Source of the DNA: Dehalococcoidia bacterium
GTDB lineage: Bacteria; Chloroflexota; Dehalococcoidia; DSTF01; JACRBR01
Direction of reading: 5' to 3'
DNA: 64,000 nt
Assembly: GCA_015478665.1 (NCBI GenBank)
Contig: JADMII010000007.1
Location: 85,597 to 149,596, forward strand
The notes under the pieces are model-generated. The model had not been told where the DNA came from. It saw only the letters and a program-made list of their open reading frames with translations, and made no database searches. Shown here in pieces: positions 19,451-27,413 of the stretch (within the stretch, counting starts at the first letter, position 1; every line of letters starts with the position of its first letter). A program made the position numbers and the translations under genes.

Positions 19451-20387
19451 TCAAGGCAGCGCCGGGCTGAAGCACCGGCGGCGACTCTTCGCCGCGCTAG
19501 GCCTGACGGCGACCTACATGGTCGTCGAGGCGACCGCCGGCTTCCTGGCGAATAGCCTCGTGCTGATCGCCGATGCCGGGCATATGCTGAGCGATGTCGC
19601 CGGCCTGTCGCTCGCGCTCACGGCCATCTGGTTCGCACAACGCCCGCCGACGCCGCGCAAGACGTTCGGCTATTACCGCGCGGAGATCCTCGCCGCCGTC
19701 GTCAATGCGATGCTCCTGTTCGCGATCTCCGGCTACATCCTCTACGAGGCGTACACGCGTCTCGTCGCGCCGCCGGAGGTAGCGAGCGTTCCGCTCCTCG
19801 TCGTCGCCAGCATGGGGCTCGTCGTGAACCTGGCAAGCGCGAGGCTGCTCATGTCGGGAGCGGGCGAGAGCATGAACGTGCGCGGCGCCTTCCTCGAAGT
19901 GGTGAGCGATCTGCTCGGCTCGGTCGGCGCGATCGCAGCCGGAGTGATTCTGCTTACGACCGGCTGGAAGTATGCGGACCCGCTGTTCGCGGGCTTCGTC
20001 GGGCTCTTCATCCTGCCGCGCACGTGGCTCCTGCTCAGGGGCGCACTCGACGTCCTGTTCGAGGGCACACCGGCGCACATTGACATCAACGCCGTCCGGG
20101 AGGCGATCATCGCCCAGCAGGGTGTGGAAGCGGTGCACGACCTCCACGTCTGGAGCGTGACGAGCGGGTTCATCGCCTTGAGCGGCCATGTGCAGGTCGG
20201 AGACGCCGCAGACCGCGACGCCCTCTTGGTATCCCTACGACGAGAATTGCGGTCGCGGTTCCAGATCGAACATGTCACGATCCAGGTAGAAAACGACCAG
20301 CTCTCCGCGGAGCTCGGACAGGATTGCTTTCCCGAGACGTCGCCGTGGGACGGCAGGCGTCCATCGTCGAAGCGAGCCGGAACATGA
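19440..20387 (+). CDS. Cation diffusion facilitator (Zn/Cd exporter, CzcD/ZitB-like)
   Basis: A 315-residue CDF antiporter moving Zn2+ or similar out in exchange for protons. Six membrane helices are followed by a cytoplasmic ferredoxin-like domain (VHDLHVWSV ... VTIQVE). The TM2 half of the transport site is HMLSD (HxxxD). In TM5, where HxxxD is usual for zinc transporters, the sequence is EVVSD, a Glu in place of His. The start overlaps arsR, so the two are co-translated. Function as detoxifier follows from the metal-sensing repressor in front. Confidence 0.92.
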   Translation: MSTDQGSAGLKHRRRLFAALGLTATYMVVEATAGFLANSLVLIADAGHMLSDVAGLSLALTAIWFAQRPPTPRKTFGYYRAEILAAVVNAMLLFAISGYILYEAYTRLVAPPEVASVPLLVVASMGLVVNLASARLLMSGAGESMNVRGAFLEVVSDLLGSVGAIAAGVILLTTGWKYADPLFAGFVGLFILPRTWLLLRGALDVLFEGTPAHIDINAVREAIIAQQGVEAVHDLHVWSVTSGFIALSGHVQVGDAADRDALLVSLRRELRSRFQIEHVTIQVENDQLSAELGQDCFPETSPWDGRRPSSKRAGT

Positions 20388-20863
20388 TCGAAGCGGGCGG
20401 CATCCAGACGGACACGATCCTCCTGCTGCGCGCCGCCGTCGCCGCGGCCCTCGGCTTCGTCGTCGGCTGGGCGCGCGAGCGGCGCGGCTCGGCGGCCGGC
20501 GATCGCACGTACGCGATGGTCGCGCTCGGCGCGGCCGCCTTCACCGCGGTCGCCGTCGATGACTTCGGGCCAAACGCCGACCGGCTGATCGCCGGCATCG
20601 TCACCGGCGTCGGGTTCCTTGGCGCCGGCGTCATCCTCCGCCAGGGCACCGGCGAGGTGAAGGGACTGACGACGGCCGCCAGCATCTGGGCCGTCGCGGC
20701 GGTGGGCGTCATCGTCGGCACCGGCGATTACCTGATGGGCGCGGCGGTGTGCGCTCTCGTGCTGATCATTCTGGAGTGGGACCACATCCCGCTGCTGCAA
20801 CACCTCGGCCAGCATCACACGCCGCCGCTGGCGCCCGACGATCGCGAGCGGGAGGAGCCCTGA
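20384..20863 (+). CDS. MgtC/SapB family membrane protein
   Basis: A 159-residue protein equal to the membrane domain of MgtC, with about four to five helices and the family motifs GWARERRG, GDRTYAMVALGAA, GVGFLGAGVILR and VKGLTTAASIWA. MgtC proteins influence membrane energetics and growth at low Mg2+. The C-terminal cytoplasmic domain of classical MgtC is absent. ATG at 20384 overlaps the CDF stop (ATGA); third gene of the metal operon. Confidence 0.88.
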   Translation: MIEAGGIQTDTILLLRAAVAAALGFVVGWARERRGSAAGDRTYAMVALGAAAFTAVAVDDFGPNADRLIAGIVTGVGFLGAGVILRQGTGEVKGLTTAASIWAVAAVGVIVGTGDYLMGAAVCALVLIILEWDHIPLLQHLGQHHTPPLAPDDREREEP

Positions 20864-21027
20864 CCGGCAGGGTCGCCGGGCCCGTATCCCGCGCAGTGAG
20901 CGCGCCATCTCACCGCTCGCCGGTAGCGGCGCTCGCCATCGCGCTCCGAACCACCAACGAAGGCGTCGAGGCGCGGCGCGGCGTGCGGAGGGGCGTGGCA
21001 GGGGGCAGACGGCAGTAGCCCGAGCCG

Positions 21028-21735
21028 TCAGCCCATGATCTTTTTGATGTCGTCGGCGATCGTCTGCGCGGACATCGGCCCGAAGAAGCGGGCGCGCACG
21101 ACGCCTTGGCGGTCGATGAAGTATGACGACGGGATGCCCTTGATCGGGCCGCCGATCCGCCAGGTCTGTCCCACCTCGCCCGTGCGGTCGATGACGATGG
21201 GGAACTTCATGCCGAACTCACTGGCGAACGAGTTCGTGGCGCCGGCGTTCTCCTGGAGGTCGACGCCAACGACGACGAAGCCGGCGGCCTGGTTGGCGGT
21301 GTATGCCTTGACGATCTCCGGCACCTCCTTGCGGCAGGGCGGGCACCAGGTGGCCCAGAAGTTGACGAGCACCGGCCTGCCGCGCAGATCGCTCAGCCGC
21401 AGCGTGCCGCCGTCCGCCCGCTCGAGCAGAAAGTCCGGCGCGACGCGACCGACCTCGCTCGATGGAGACGTGCCGGCCGGATACAGGGCGGCGGGCAAGG
21501 CGACGGTGCCGAAGCCGCCGGGGTTCGCCGCCGGTGCGGCGCCGCCGCGGTTCTGGAGGTAGTACACGCCGCCGACGATCACCGCGACGATGAGCAGCGG
21601 CAGCGCGAGGCTACGGAGCGGCCCCTGCCACTCGCGCCGCCCCTGGGGACGCTCCTCGACCTCCGGATCGAGGTCGGGCGGGCGGTCGGCGGCCGGCTCG
21701 GACGGCCGCTCATCGACGACGGGTAGGTCACTCAT
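21028..21735 (-). CDS. TlpA/ResA-like thiol-disulfide oxidoreductase (WCPPC)
   Basis: A 235-residue membrane-anchored thioredoxin-fold protein. Residues ~1-40 are charged and cytoplasmic, ~41-60 form the anchor (LALPLLIVAVIVGGVYYL), and ~95-235 are the redox domain with VNFWATWCPPCRKE and the cis-Pro loop GIPSSYFID. ResA-type proteins reduce apocytochrome c or other exported thiols using electrons from CcdA. The promoter region holds a BlaI-type inverted repeat (21804-21819) and TATACT at 21829-21834. It is divergent from none; the copper storage gene follows on the same strand upstream. Confidence 0.92.
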   Translation of the reverse strand: MSDLPVVDERPSEPAADRPPDLDPEVEERPQGRREWQGPLRSLALPLLIVAVIVGGVYYLQNRGGAAPAANPGGFGTVALPAALYPAGTSPSSEVGRVAPDFLLERADGGTLRLSDLRGRPVLVNFWATWCPPCRKEVPEIVKAYTANQAAGFVVVGVDLQENAGATNSFASEFGMKFPIVIDRTGEVGQTWRIGGPIKGIPSSYFIDRQGVVRARFFGPMSAQTIADDIKKIMG

Positions 21736-21803
21736 CGCGTCGCCCTCTGCTCTGCGGCGACGAGGACGGGGCTGGGCACCGGCAAGCGAACCATCGCAGT
21801 CTC

Positions 21804-21819
21804 CTACTCGCTGTAGTAG
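21804..21819. promoter_or_regulatory. BlaI/CopY-type operator, site 1
   Basis: CTACTCGCTGTAGTAG: perfect CTACT/AGTAG arms; the right half TGTAGTA equals a BlaI half-site. It lies just downstream of a TATACT box (21829-21834, minus strand) in front of the TlpA-like gene. Confidence 0.65.
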
Positions 21820-21925
21820 AGCCGCGACAGTATACGCAGGCCGGGCCGTTGCGACGAGCGCGCGAAAGCCGAGATTCGCGCAGGATTGCGGGAATCCCGG
21901 CTTCGCCGCCCGTGGGCGCGTCAGG

Positions 21926-22291
21926 TCAGGCCGCGCGCGCCATCGACGCCATCTTCCGGCACGACTCGGCGCAGGAGCGGCAGGCCTGTGCGCACGCCTT
22001 CATCATGTCGTCGTCGCCGAAGCGCTCGCAACTCTTGGCGCAGCGCTCGCAGACCTCGGCACAGATCGCACAGACCTTGGGATGGGCCTCGGCCCCCATG
22101 AGCATGAAGTCGGCGCTCGTCCGGCAGATCTCGGCGCACTCGAGGAGCACCTGAATGTGCCGCTGACTGGCGTGCTCACCGCCCTGGCCGAGGCAATACT
22201 GCACGGTCTGCACGCAGACGTCGTGGCAGTTCTGGCACTCGTCGATACACGTCTGCATCTCGCTGCTCATGTGCGTCGCGGTGTGTGGCAT
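21926..22291 (-). CDS. csp: Cytosolic copper storage protein (Csp, DUF326-type four-helix bundle)
   Basis: A 121-residue protein with 16 cysteines in repeated CxxxC and CxxC patterns (TCIDECQNCHDVC, VCAICAEVCERC, ACAQACRSCAESC), the mark of Csp four-helix bundles that fill their core with Cu(I). There is no signal peptide, so it should be cytosolic like Csp3. Of two nearby ATGs, 22291 is chosen because GGAGGA lies six bases before it; the other ATG (22297) abuts the ribosome site. It is divergent from blaI across operator site 2. Confidence 0.9.
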   Translation of the reverse strand: MPHTATHMSSEMQTCIDECQNCHDVCVQTVQYCLGQGGEHASQRHIQVLLECAEICRTSADFMLMGAEAHPKVCAICAEVCERCAKSCERFGDDDMMKACAQACRSCAESCRKMASMARAA

Positions 22292-22364
22292 GGTCATTCC
22301 TCCGTGAAATGGTCGTCGCTGAAGCCGTCATCACGGATCCTAACGGAGCCCGCCGGGCCCGTCT

Positions 22365-22385
22365 CTACTACCGCTGGTCGTAGTG
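22365..22385. promoter_or_regulatory. BlaI/CopY-type operator, site 2
   Basis: CTACTAC at the left and GTAGT at the right (ACTAC/GTAGT arms, eight-base spacer) in the divergent region between csp and blaI. Position allows control of both directions. Confidence 0.65.
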
Positions 22386-22419
22386 CGCGTACGGCGCTGT
22401 GCGCTACGCTATGCGCGTG

Positions 22420-22824
22420 ATGCCGAAGAAAGCCGCGGGAGCACAGCGCGACGACGCGATCGCCGGCCTCGGATCGCTCGAATCGCGGATCATGGAGGCG
22501 ATGTGGCGCCTCGGCGAGGCGTCGGTGCGGGAAATCACCGACGAGATCGCCCAAGCCGGGTCGCCGGCCTACACGACCGTGATGACCGTGATGACGCGCC
22601 TGACCGACAAAGGGCTGCTCAGCCGCGCGCTCGCCGACCGCGCCTACGCCTACCGGCCGGCGACGAGCCGGGAGGAGTACGCCCGAAGCGTCGCCGTCGC
22701 GCGCGTTCGAAGCTTGATCGCCGAGTTCGGCGACCTGGCGGTCGCGCAGTTTGCCGACGAATTGCAGGAAGTCGACCCGGTCCGCGCCCGGCGGCTCGGT
22801 GAACTGCTGCGGAGACGCCGATGA
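22420..22824 (+). CDS. blaI: BlaI/MecI/CopY family repressor
   Basis: A 134-residue repressor. Residues ~14-90 are the winged helix (LGSLESRIMEAMWRLGE, TTVMTVMTRLTDKGLL, YRPATSREEY) and the rest a dimerisation helix pair. In known systems BlaI is removed by a BlaR1-type protease, while CopY releases DNA on Cu(I); no CxC copper motif of CopY is visible here. Start is uncertain: GTG 22399, ATG 22411 and ATG 22420 are in frame; 22420 best fits the family. It overlaps the next gene (ATGA). Its probable sites are the four CTACTAC repeats in this block. Confidence 0.9.
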   Translation: MPKKAAGAQRDDAIAGLGSLESRIMEAMWRLGEASVREITDEIAQAGSPAYTTVMTVMTRLTDKGLLSRALADRAYAYRPATSREEYARSVAVARVRSLIAEFGDLAVAQFADELQEVDPVRARRLGELLRRRR

Positions 22825-23660
22825 TGAGGCTCGCCGCCGTCGCCCTCGCGGCCGTGCCGCCCGCGCTGCTGGCGGCGGTCGGGGCGCGTGAGAGCGTGCT
22901 CGCCGCCGTTTCTCCGCTCTATCTCTCCTGCATGAACCTCGGTGCCGCGATGATCGGCCACACGAGGAGCGTCCTGGGAGGCGCCGTCGTCGTCGCCATG
23001 CTGATGGCCGCCATCGGACTGATGTCTGCCTGGCGACAGCTCCGCCGGACAGACGCCGCGCTGCATCGGTACCGGCTGCGGGCGCCGGTCGACGCGCGGG
23101 TGCGTCGCATCGCCGGCCCGCTCGGCCTCGAAGGCCGCGTCGATGTCGCGGAGAGCGACGCGCTGTTCGCGTGTTGCTACGGGTTCACCCGGCCGCGCGT
23201 GATGCTGTCTGCCGGCATCGCCGGCGCCCTGGGCGACGACGAGCTGGAGGCGGTGCTGCGCCACGAGGCGGCCCACCTGCGAAGGCACGACCCGCTGCGC
23301 ATCCTCCTCGCGCGGTCGCTCGCGCGGGCCTGCGCGCTCATCCCTATGGCGCCACTGATGCTCGATGCCTACCTCTGCCAGCGGGAGATCGACGCCGACC
23401 GCGACACCGTGCGTGCGATGGGCGATGCCAAGCCGCTTGCCGGCGCGCTCTATCGCATGCTGCGTTCGGTGCAGCCGCCGCAGCTCGCTTCGTTGGCCGT
23501 CGGAGCGCTGGTGGCGACCGACGTGCGGATCGACCGCTTGCTCGGGGAACCGACGTCGCCGCTCCGTGCCGGCAGGGTCGGCAGGGTCCACGGTCTCGCG
23601 TTCACCGCCGCGGCCGCCGCGCTGGCGTGCAACGCCGTCGCCGTTCTGGCCGCGCTGTAA
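22821..23660 (+). CDS. M56-family membrane metalloprotease (BlaR1-like, no sensor domain)
   Basis: A 279-residue membrane protease. Zinc motif HEAAH is at residues 148-152 and CQREIDADRD (~192) offers the third ligand Glu. Helices lie near residues 5-35, 50-70, 165-185 and at the C-terminus (AFTAAAAALACNAVAVLAAL). Unlike staphylococcal BlaR1 it has no C-terminal penicillin-binding sensor, so the signal must be sensed otherwise. Overlap with blaI (ATGA) makes it the likely protease that inactivates that repressor. Confidence 0.9.
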   Translation: MMRLAAVALAAVPPALLAAVGARESVLAAVSPLYLSCMNLGAAMIGHTRSVLGGAVVVAMLMAAIGLMSAWRQLRRTDAALHRYRLRAPVDARVRRIAGPLGLEGRVDVAESDALFACCYGFTRPRVMLSAGIAGALGDDELEAVLRHEAAHLRRHDPLRILLARSLARACALIPMAPLMLDAYLCQREIDADRDTVRAMGDAKPLAGALYRMLRSVQPPQLASLAVGALVATDVRIDRLLGEPTSPLRAGRVGRVHGLAFTAAAAALACNAVAVLAAL

Positions 23661-23704
23661 GCCGCCCGCAGATTCGGCCGCCGTCGTTGCGCACGACGGG
23701 CGAT

Positions 23705-23733
23705 TTGCCTGCTACTACACGCGATAGTAGACT
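23705..23733 (+). promoter_or_regulatory. Promoter with BlaI/CopY-type operator, site 3
   Basis: TTGCCT (23705-23710), 17-base spacer, TAGACT (23728-23733). The inverted repeat CTACTA-N7-TAGTAG (23712-23730) fills the spacer, so a bound repressor would block RNA polymerase. Confidence 0.72.
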
Positions 23734-23768
23734 CTCGATCGGTCTCGTCCGGCGCGACTGGAGGTTGC

Positions 23769-24029
23769 ATGCCGTACCTTCCGCTCATCCTCGCGGCGCT
23801 TGCCTGCCCGGTCGGCATGGCCCTGATCGTGCTCTTTATGATGCGTACGGGCATGCTGGACCTGGGGCATGGCGACGAAGAGAGCCGAACTGCGTGCCAC
23901 GACTCGCCCCGACACATGGCGCCGGACGCCGGGAAGCAGCTCGCGATCCTCCGTGCCCAACGGCACGTGGCGGCGATGGAGGATCCGGCGACGACCGCGC
24001 GGCCGTCCTCGCTGCAGGCAGCGCGATGA
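23769..24029 (+). CDS. Small membrane protein with Cys/Met-rich helix
   Basis: An 86-residue protein with one N-terminal helix (LAALACPVGMALIVLFMMR) and a hydrophilic tail containing GHGDEE and further His/Cys/Met. A Cys-Pro and several Met in the helix recall small membrane proteins found beside copper genes, but no family is assigned. ATG at 23769 has GGAGG upstream. First gene behind operator site 3; it overlaps the next gene by ATGA. Confidence 0.6.
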   Translation: MPYLPLILAALACPVGMALIVLFMMRTGMLDLGHGDEESRTACHDSPRHMAPDAGKQLAILRAQRHVAAMEDPATTARPSSLQAAR

Positions 24030-24718
24030 GCGGCGTGGCGAGCGGCGCGGAGCGCGGCCAGCCGGCATCGCCGCGACGGGGCCGGCGGCATCGCCGGCGG
24101 CTCGCGCTCGCTGGCGCGCTGGTGGCGATCGCAGCCGTCGCTGTGGGGATCATCTGGTACGGAAATCGGCCAGGCGGCGTGGCGCCAGGCGGCATGGCGG
24201 CGGATACCCCGATCCAGATGGGCAAGCAGGTGCAGCCCGTGTCGCTCGAGGACAGCCGCAGCGGCCAGATGTTCGACCTCAGCCAGGACCTCGGCAAGAG
24301 GGACGTCGTCGTCGTCGCCTACATGGGCGACTTCTGTCTTGGCTGCCGGGAGTTGCTGGTCGCACTCCAGACGCGCGCGGCTGAGTTCGCGGCGGCGAAC
24401 GCGAGCCTCGTCGCGCTGGGACCGGAGACGGGGCAGGCGGGCCGCGCGACGGCCGCGAGCCGCGGCATCACGGCGTATCCCCTGCTCCAGGAAGGCGGCT
24501 CGCGCAGCTTCACGCGGAGCATCGGCATGTGGAGCGATATGATGCAGATGCCCTTCATGGGCTATGTAATCATCGGCAGGGACGGGACGATCATGGCCGG
24601 TGAGCAGAGTTCGCTCAGCGAGGCGGAGGGCGCCGCCTCGTCGAACGTGGACAGCATCCTGGCGGCGCTGCAGGCTGCGCGCGACAGGGCGGGCGGCACG
24701 GGCGCGACCGCTCGCTGA
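24026..24718 (+). CDS. Membrane-anchored AhpC/TSA-like thioredoxin-fold protein (CLGC)
   Basis: A 230-residue extracytoplasmic protein. Residues ~1-25 are strongly basic, ~26-44 the anchor (LALAGALVAIAAVAVGII). The redox domain has VVVAYMGDFCLGCREL, with a CxxC (CLGC) at the thioredoxin position, and a later FMGYVIIGRDG strand. It resembles peroxiredoxin-like redoxins with a thioredoxin-type active site. Translation is coupled to the small membrane protein in front. Likely works with CcdA and the TlpA proteins in exported thiol chemistry. Confidence 0.75.
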   Translation: MSGVASGAERGQPASPRRGRRHRRRLALAGALVAIAAVAVGIIWYGNRPGGVAPGGMAADTPIQMGKQVQPVSLEDSRSGQMFDLSQDLGKRDVVVVAYMGDFCLGCRELLVALQTRAAEFAAANASLVALGPETGQAGRATAASRGITAYPLLQEGGSRSFTRSIGMWSDMMQMPFMGYVIIGRDGTIMAGEQSSLSEAEGAASSNVDSILAALQAARDRAGGTGATAR

Positions 24719-24981
24719 TTCGGCGACGCCTCGCCGGCGGCATCGCCCTCGTCTGCCCGCGGACGAAGTTTGGCCCGGCGCTGCCGCGCTGTGACGCGTG
24801 AAGCGCGTCGGCCCGGAGGAAGCGTGCCTGATGGCCGTTCGAAGCCGGCGCCGACCGCGGATGGAAGCGATGCGTGAGCGGCGACGCCGAGGCGAGGTGC
24901 GCGCACGAGAGGCATGAGCGGGGAGGCGTCGAGCGGAGGCAGCACCTCCCTCGCGCGGCAGGGGTGGAGGGCGAAGCATTC

Positions 24982-25629
24982 GTGTCAGACCGCACGTGGA
25001 AGGTGCTGCGTTACATCGTGTTGCCGCTCAACACGATCGCGCTGATCGTCCTAGTGATCTGGGCGATCGAGGGCGGACGCGTTCCGTTCATCGCCGGCGG
25101 CGGTCCAGGCGCGGCGGCGCCGGGCGGAGCCAGCGCCTCTGCGAGCACGCAGTTCTACGCACTCGACGGCGCGCTGATCGGCGCGGCGAAGGGGAGCGGG
25201 CCGAGGATCGGCGAGCCGGCGCCCGAGTTCACGCTGCAAGACATCAATGGCAAGGTGGTCCGGCTGAGCGATTTCCGCGGCAGGCCGGTGCTGATCAACT
25301 TCTGGGCGACGTGGTGCCCGCCGTGCAGGAAGGAGTTCCCGCAGCTCGTGCGCAGCTATGATCAGGGCAACGGCAGCTTCGTCGTCCTCGGCGTGGACAT
25401 CCGCGAGAGCCTGAACGACGTGCGGCCGTTCGTGAAGCAGTACAAGGCGACCTACCCGATCCTGATGGACGACACGGGCGAAGTGGTGCGCGCGTACCGG
25501 CTGACCGGCGTGCCGAGCTCGTACTTCATTGATGCGCAGGGCATCTTGCGGGACGAATACTTCGGGCCGCTCAGCGGCAGCAAGATCGACAGCAGGATCG
25601 CCGCGCTTCGGGCGGGCGGGAGCGGCTGA
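24982..25629 (+). CDS. TlpA/ResA-like thiol-disulfide oxidoreductase (WCPPC), second copy
   Basis: A 215-residue anchored thioredoxin-fold protein: helix at ~12-32 (LPLNTIALIVLVIWAI), then PAPEFTLQDINGKVV, INFWATWCPPCRKE and GVPSSYFID. It is clearly related to the protein encoded at 21028-21735. GTG at 24982 is chosen (GGAGGG upstream); GTG 24964 is an alternative. ccdA begins five bases after the stop, so the pair should exchange electrons across the membrane. The 260 bases before it hold no recognisable gene. Confidence 0.88.
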   Translation: MSDRTWKVLRYIVLPLNTIALIVLVIWAIEGGRVPFIAGGGPGAAAPGGASASASTQFYALDGALIGAAKGSGPRIGEPAPEFTLQDINGKVVRLSDFRGRPVLINFWATWCPPCRKEFPQLVRSYDQGNGSFVVLGVDIRESLNDVRPFVKQYKATYPILMDDTGEVVRAYRLTGVPSSYFIDAQGILRDEYFGPLSGSKIDSRIAALRAGGSG

Positions 25630-25634
25630 GGACG

Positions 25635-26369
25635 ATGCAGGTCACGCTGTTCACGCCGCTGCTCGCCTTCGCCGCCGGACTGCTGTCGTGCCTGTCGCCC
25701 TGCGTCGTGCCATTGCTGCCGGCATACATCGGGAACCTCTCGGGCGTGGCCGCCGGCACGCCCGGCGAGCGGCCGCGGCGCGTGGTGTTCTCGCACGCCG
25801 TCGCCTTCGTCGTGGGGTTCACACTGGTCTTCGTCGTGCTCGGCGCGAGCGTCGGCCTTGTCGGCTACGCGGTGCGCGACCAGCAGGACGTGCTCCGCAA
25901 GATCGGCGGCATCTTCATGATTGTCATGGGGCTGCAGATCGCGGAGATCATCCGCATACCGGTGCTCAGCCGGACGTTCCAGCCGGTCGGCGCCTCGGCG
26001 GGTGTCACGGGGCAGCGCGTGGGCTACGCGCGCTCCGTCGGCCTCGGCTCGGCGATGGCGATCGGCTGGACGCCGTGCATCGGGCCGACGCTGGGCGGCA
26101 TCCTGACGCTGGCGGCGACCTCCGGCTCGACGGCGCAGGCCAGCGGCCTGCTGCTCGCGTACTCGGCCGGGCTGGCGGTGCCGTTCCTCGCCGCCGGCCT
26201 CTTCGTCGGCCAGATCTCTCGTTGGAGCCGCCGGCTGCAGCCGATGATGCCGGCGATCACGCTGCTCAGCGGCGTCATCCTGATCATCGCCGGCATGCTC
26301 GTCTACACGAACGCGCTGGCGCAGTTCAACTCCTACTTCTCGGCATCCGGGATCGGGACGAGCATATGA
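25635..26369 (+). CDS. ccdA: CcdA, membrane thiol electron carrier
   Basis: A 244-residue six-helix protein of the DsbD/CcdA family. It carries reducing equivalents from cytoplasmic thioredoxin to extracytoplasmic thioredoxin-like proteins. The two active cysteines are in LLSCLSPCVVPLLPAY (first helix) and GWTPCIGPTLGG (fourth helix). ATG at 25635 follows the TlpA gene closely, and the next gene overlaps its stop (ATGA), so three redox genes are co-translated. Confidence 0.95.
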   Translation: MQVTLFTPLLAFAAGLLSCLSPCVVPLLPAYIGNLSGVAAGTPGERPRRVVFSHAVAFVVGFTLVFVVLGASVGLVGYAVRDQQDVLRKIGGIFMIVMGLQIAEIIRIPVLSRTFQPVGASAGVTGQRVGYARSVGLGSAMAIGWTPCIGPTLGGILTLAATSGSTAQASGLLLAYSAGLAVPFLAAGLFVGQISRWSRRLQPMMPAITLLSGVILIIAGMLVYTNALAQFNSYFSASGIGTSI

Positions 26370-27349
26370 GGCGGCGGCGCTGGCACGCCGCCGTCGCCTT
26401 CGTCCTGCTGGCGGGAGCCGGCGTGCTCGCCGCTTCCTGCGGCGGCAGCACGAGCGGGGCGGTGTCGTTTCCGACGGTGCTCACACTTGGTGGACGAGAC
26501 ATCTATCCCAACATCGAGTCGACCTCGCTCGCCGTCGGCCCGAACCGCTTTCTCGTCGGACTGACCGACAACGCGTCGAACATCATCTCCGACGCGCAGA
26601 TGTCGTTGCGGTTCTACGACCTGACGGGTCCGAAGCCGGTCTTCAGCGCGGCGGCCACGACGGAGCTCGTGAAGACCGACCTCACGCTCGAGGTACCGGG
26701 CGGAGGCAAGAAGCCGGCCGGGACGGACGCCGTCTACGTCGCACAGGACGTGCGGTTCAACAAGCCCGGACAGTGGGGCGTGCAGATCGACCTGACACGA
26801 AACGGCAAGAAGCTGAAGCCGATCCCGTACACGTTCAACGTGCTCGAACGCACACCGGAGCCGGCGATCGGCGCCCCGGCGCCGGCCAGCGTGCAACAGG
26901 TGCTGTCCGACGTCGGCGGCGACGCAGCGCGGATCGACTCGTCCGACCCGCCGCGACCGCAGATGCACGGCGTGACAGTGGCCGATGCCCTCAAGACGGG
27001 TAAGCCGATCGTGCTGGCGTTCGCGACGCCGGGATACTGCGCGTCGCGGACGTGCGGGCCGATGATGGAGAACGTGATGGATCCGCTGTACGCGAGGTAC
27101 AAGGATCAGGCCATCTTCATCCAGATTGAGCCGTACGACCTCAAGACCCTGTTCGACACCGGCAAGCAGGTGCCGGTGCCGGCCTTCCGCCAGTGGAATC
27201 TGCAGAGCGAGCCGTGGATCTTCGTCATCGACCGGCAGGGCAAGGTGGCGGGGAAGTTCGAGGGCATCGCCACGGCGGGGGAAGTGGAGGCCGTGCTGAC
27301 GCGGGCGCTGGGCCGCGGCGCGCCTTCGGGAACGGCGACATCCGGGTGA
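26366..27349 (+). CDS. Lipoprotein with thioredoxin-like domain and a CX4C motif
   Basis: A 327-residue exported protein. The signal peptide ends at LLAGAGVLAASC, a lipobox-like site. Residues ~35-165 form a beta-rich domain with an Ig-like look; ~190-327 are thioredoxin-like with FATPGYCASRTCGPM, where the two cysteines are spaced CX4C rather than CXXC, and a C-terminal PWIFVIDRQGKVAGKFEG strand. It is the last gene of the CcdA unit and may be a client or partner of CcdA. Confidence 0.75.
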   Translation: MRRRRWHAAVAFVLLAGAGVLAASCGGSTSGAVSFPTVLTLGGRDIYPNIESTSLAVGPNRFLVGLTDNASNIISDAQMSLRFYDLTGPKPVFSAAATTELVKTDLTLEVPGGGKKPAGTDAVYVAQDVRFNKPGQWGVQIDLTRNGKKLKPIPYTFNVLERTPEPAIGAPAPASVQQVLSDVGGDAARIDSSDPPRPQMHGVTVADALKTGKPIVLAFATPGYCASRTCGPMMENVMDPLYARYKDQAIFIQIEPYDLKTLFDTGKQVPVPAFRQWNLQSEPWIFVIDRQGKVAGKFEGIATAGEVEAVLTRALGRGAPSGTATSG

Positions 27350-27378
27350 CAGGTAACAAGTGTTACCACGATGACGCC

Positions 27379-27406
27379 TTGTCCCTACTACGCTGAGTCG
27401 TATAGT
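27379..27406 (+). promoter_or_regulatory. Promoter with BlaI/CopY-type operator, site 4
   Basis: TTGTCC (27379-27384), 16-base spacer, TATAGT (27401-27406). CTACTACG and CGTATAGT form an inverted repeat over the spacer and -10 box. The sortase ATG is seven bases after the -10, so the mRNA should be leaderless. Confidence 0.72.
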
Positions 27407-27413
27407 GCGAGTG

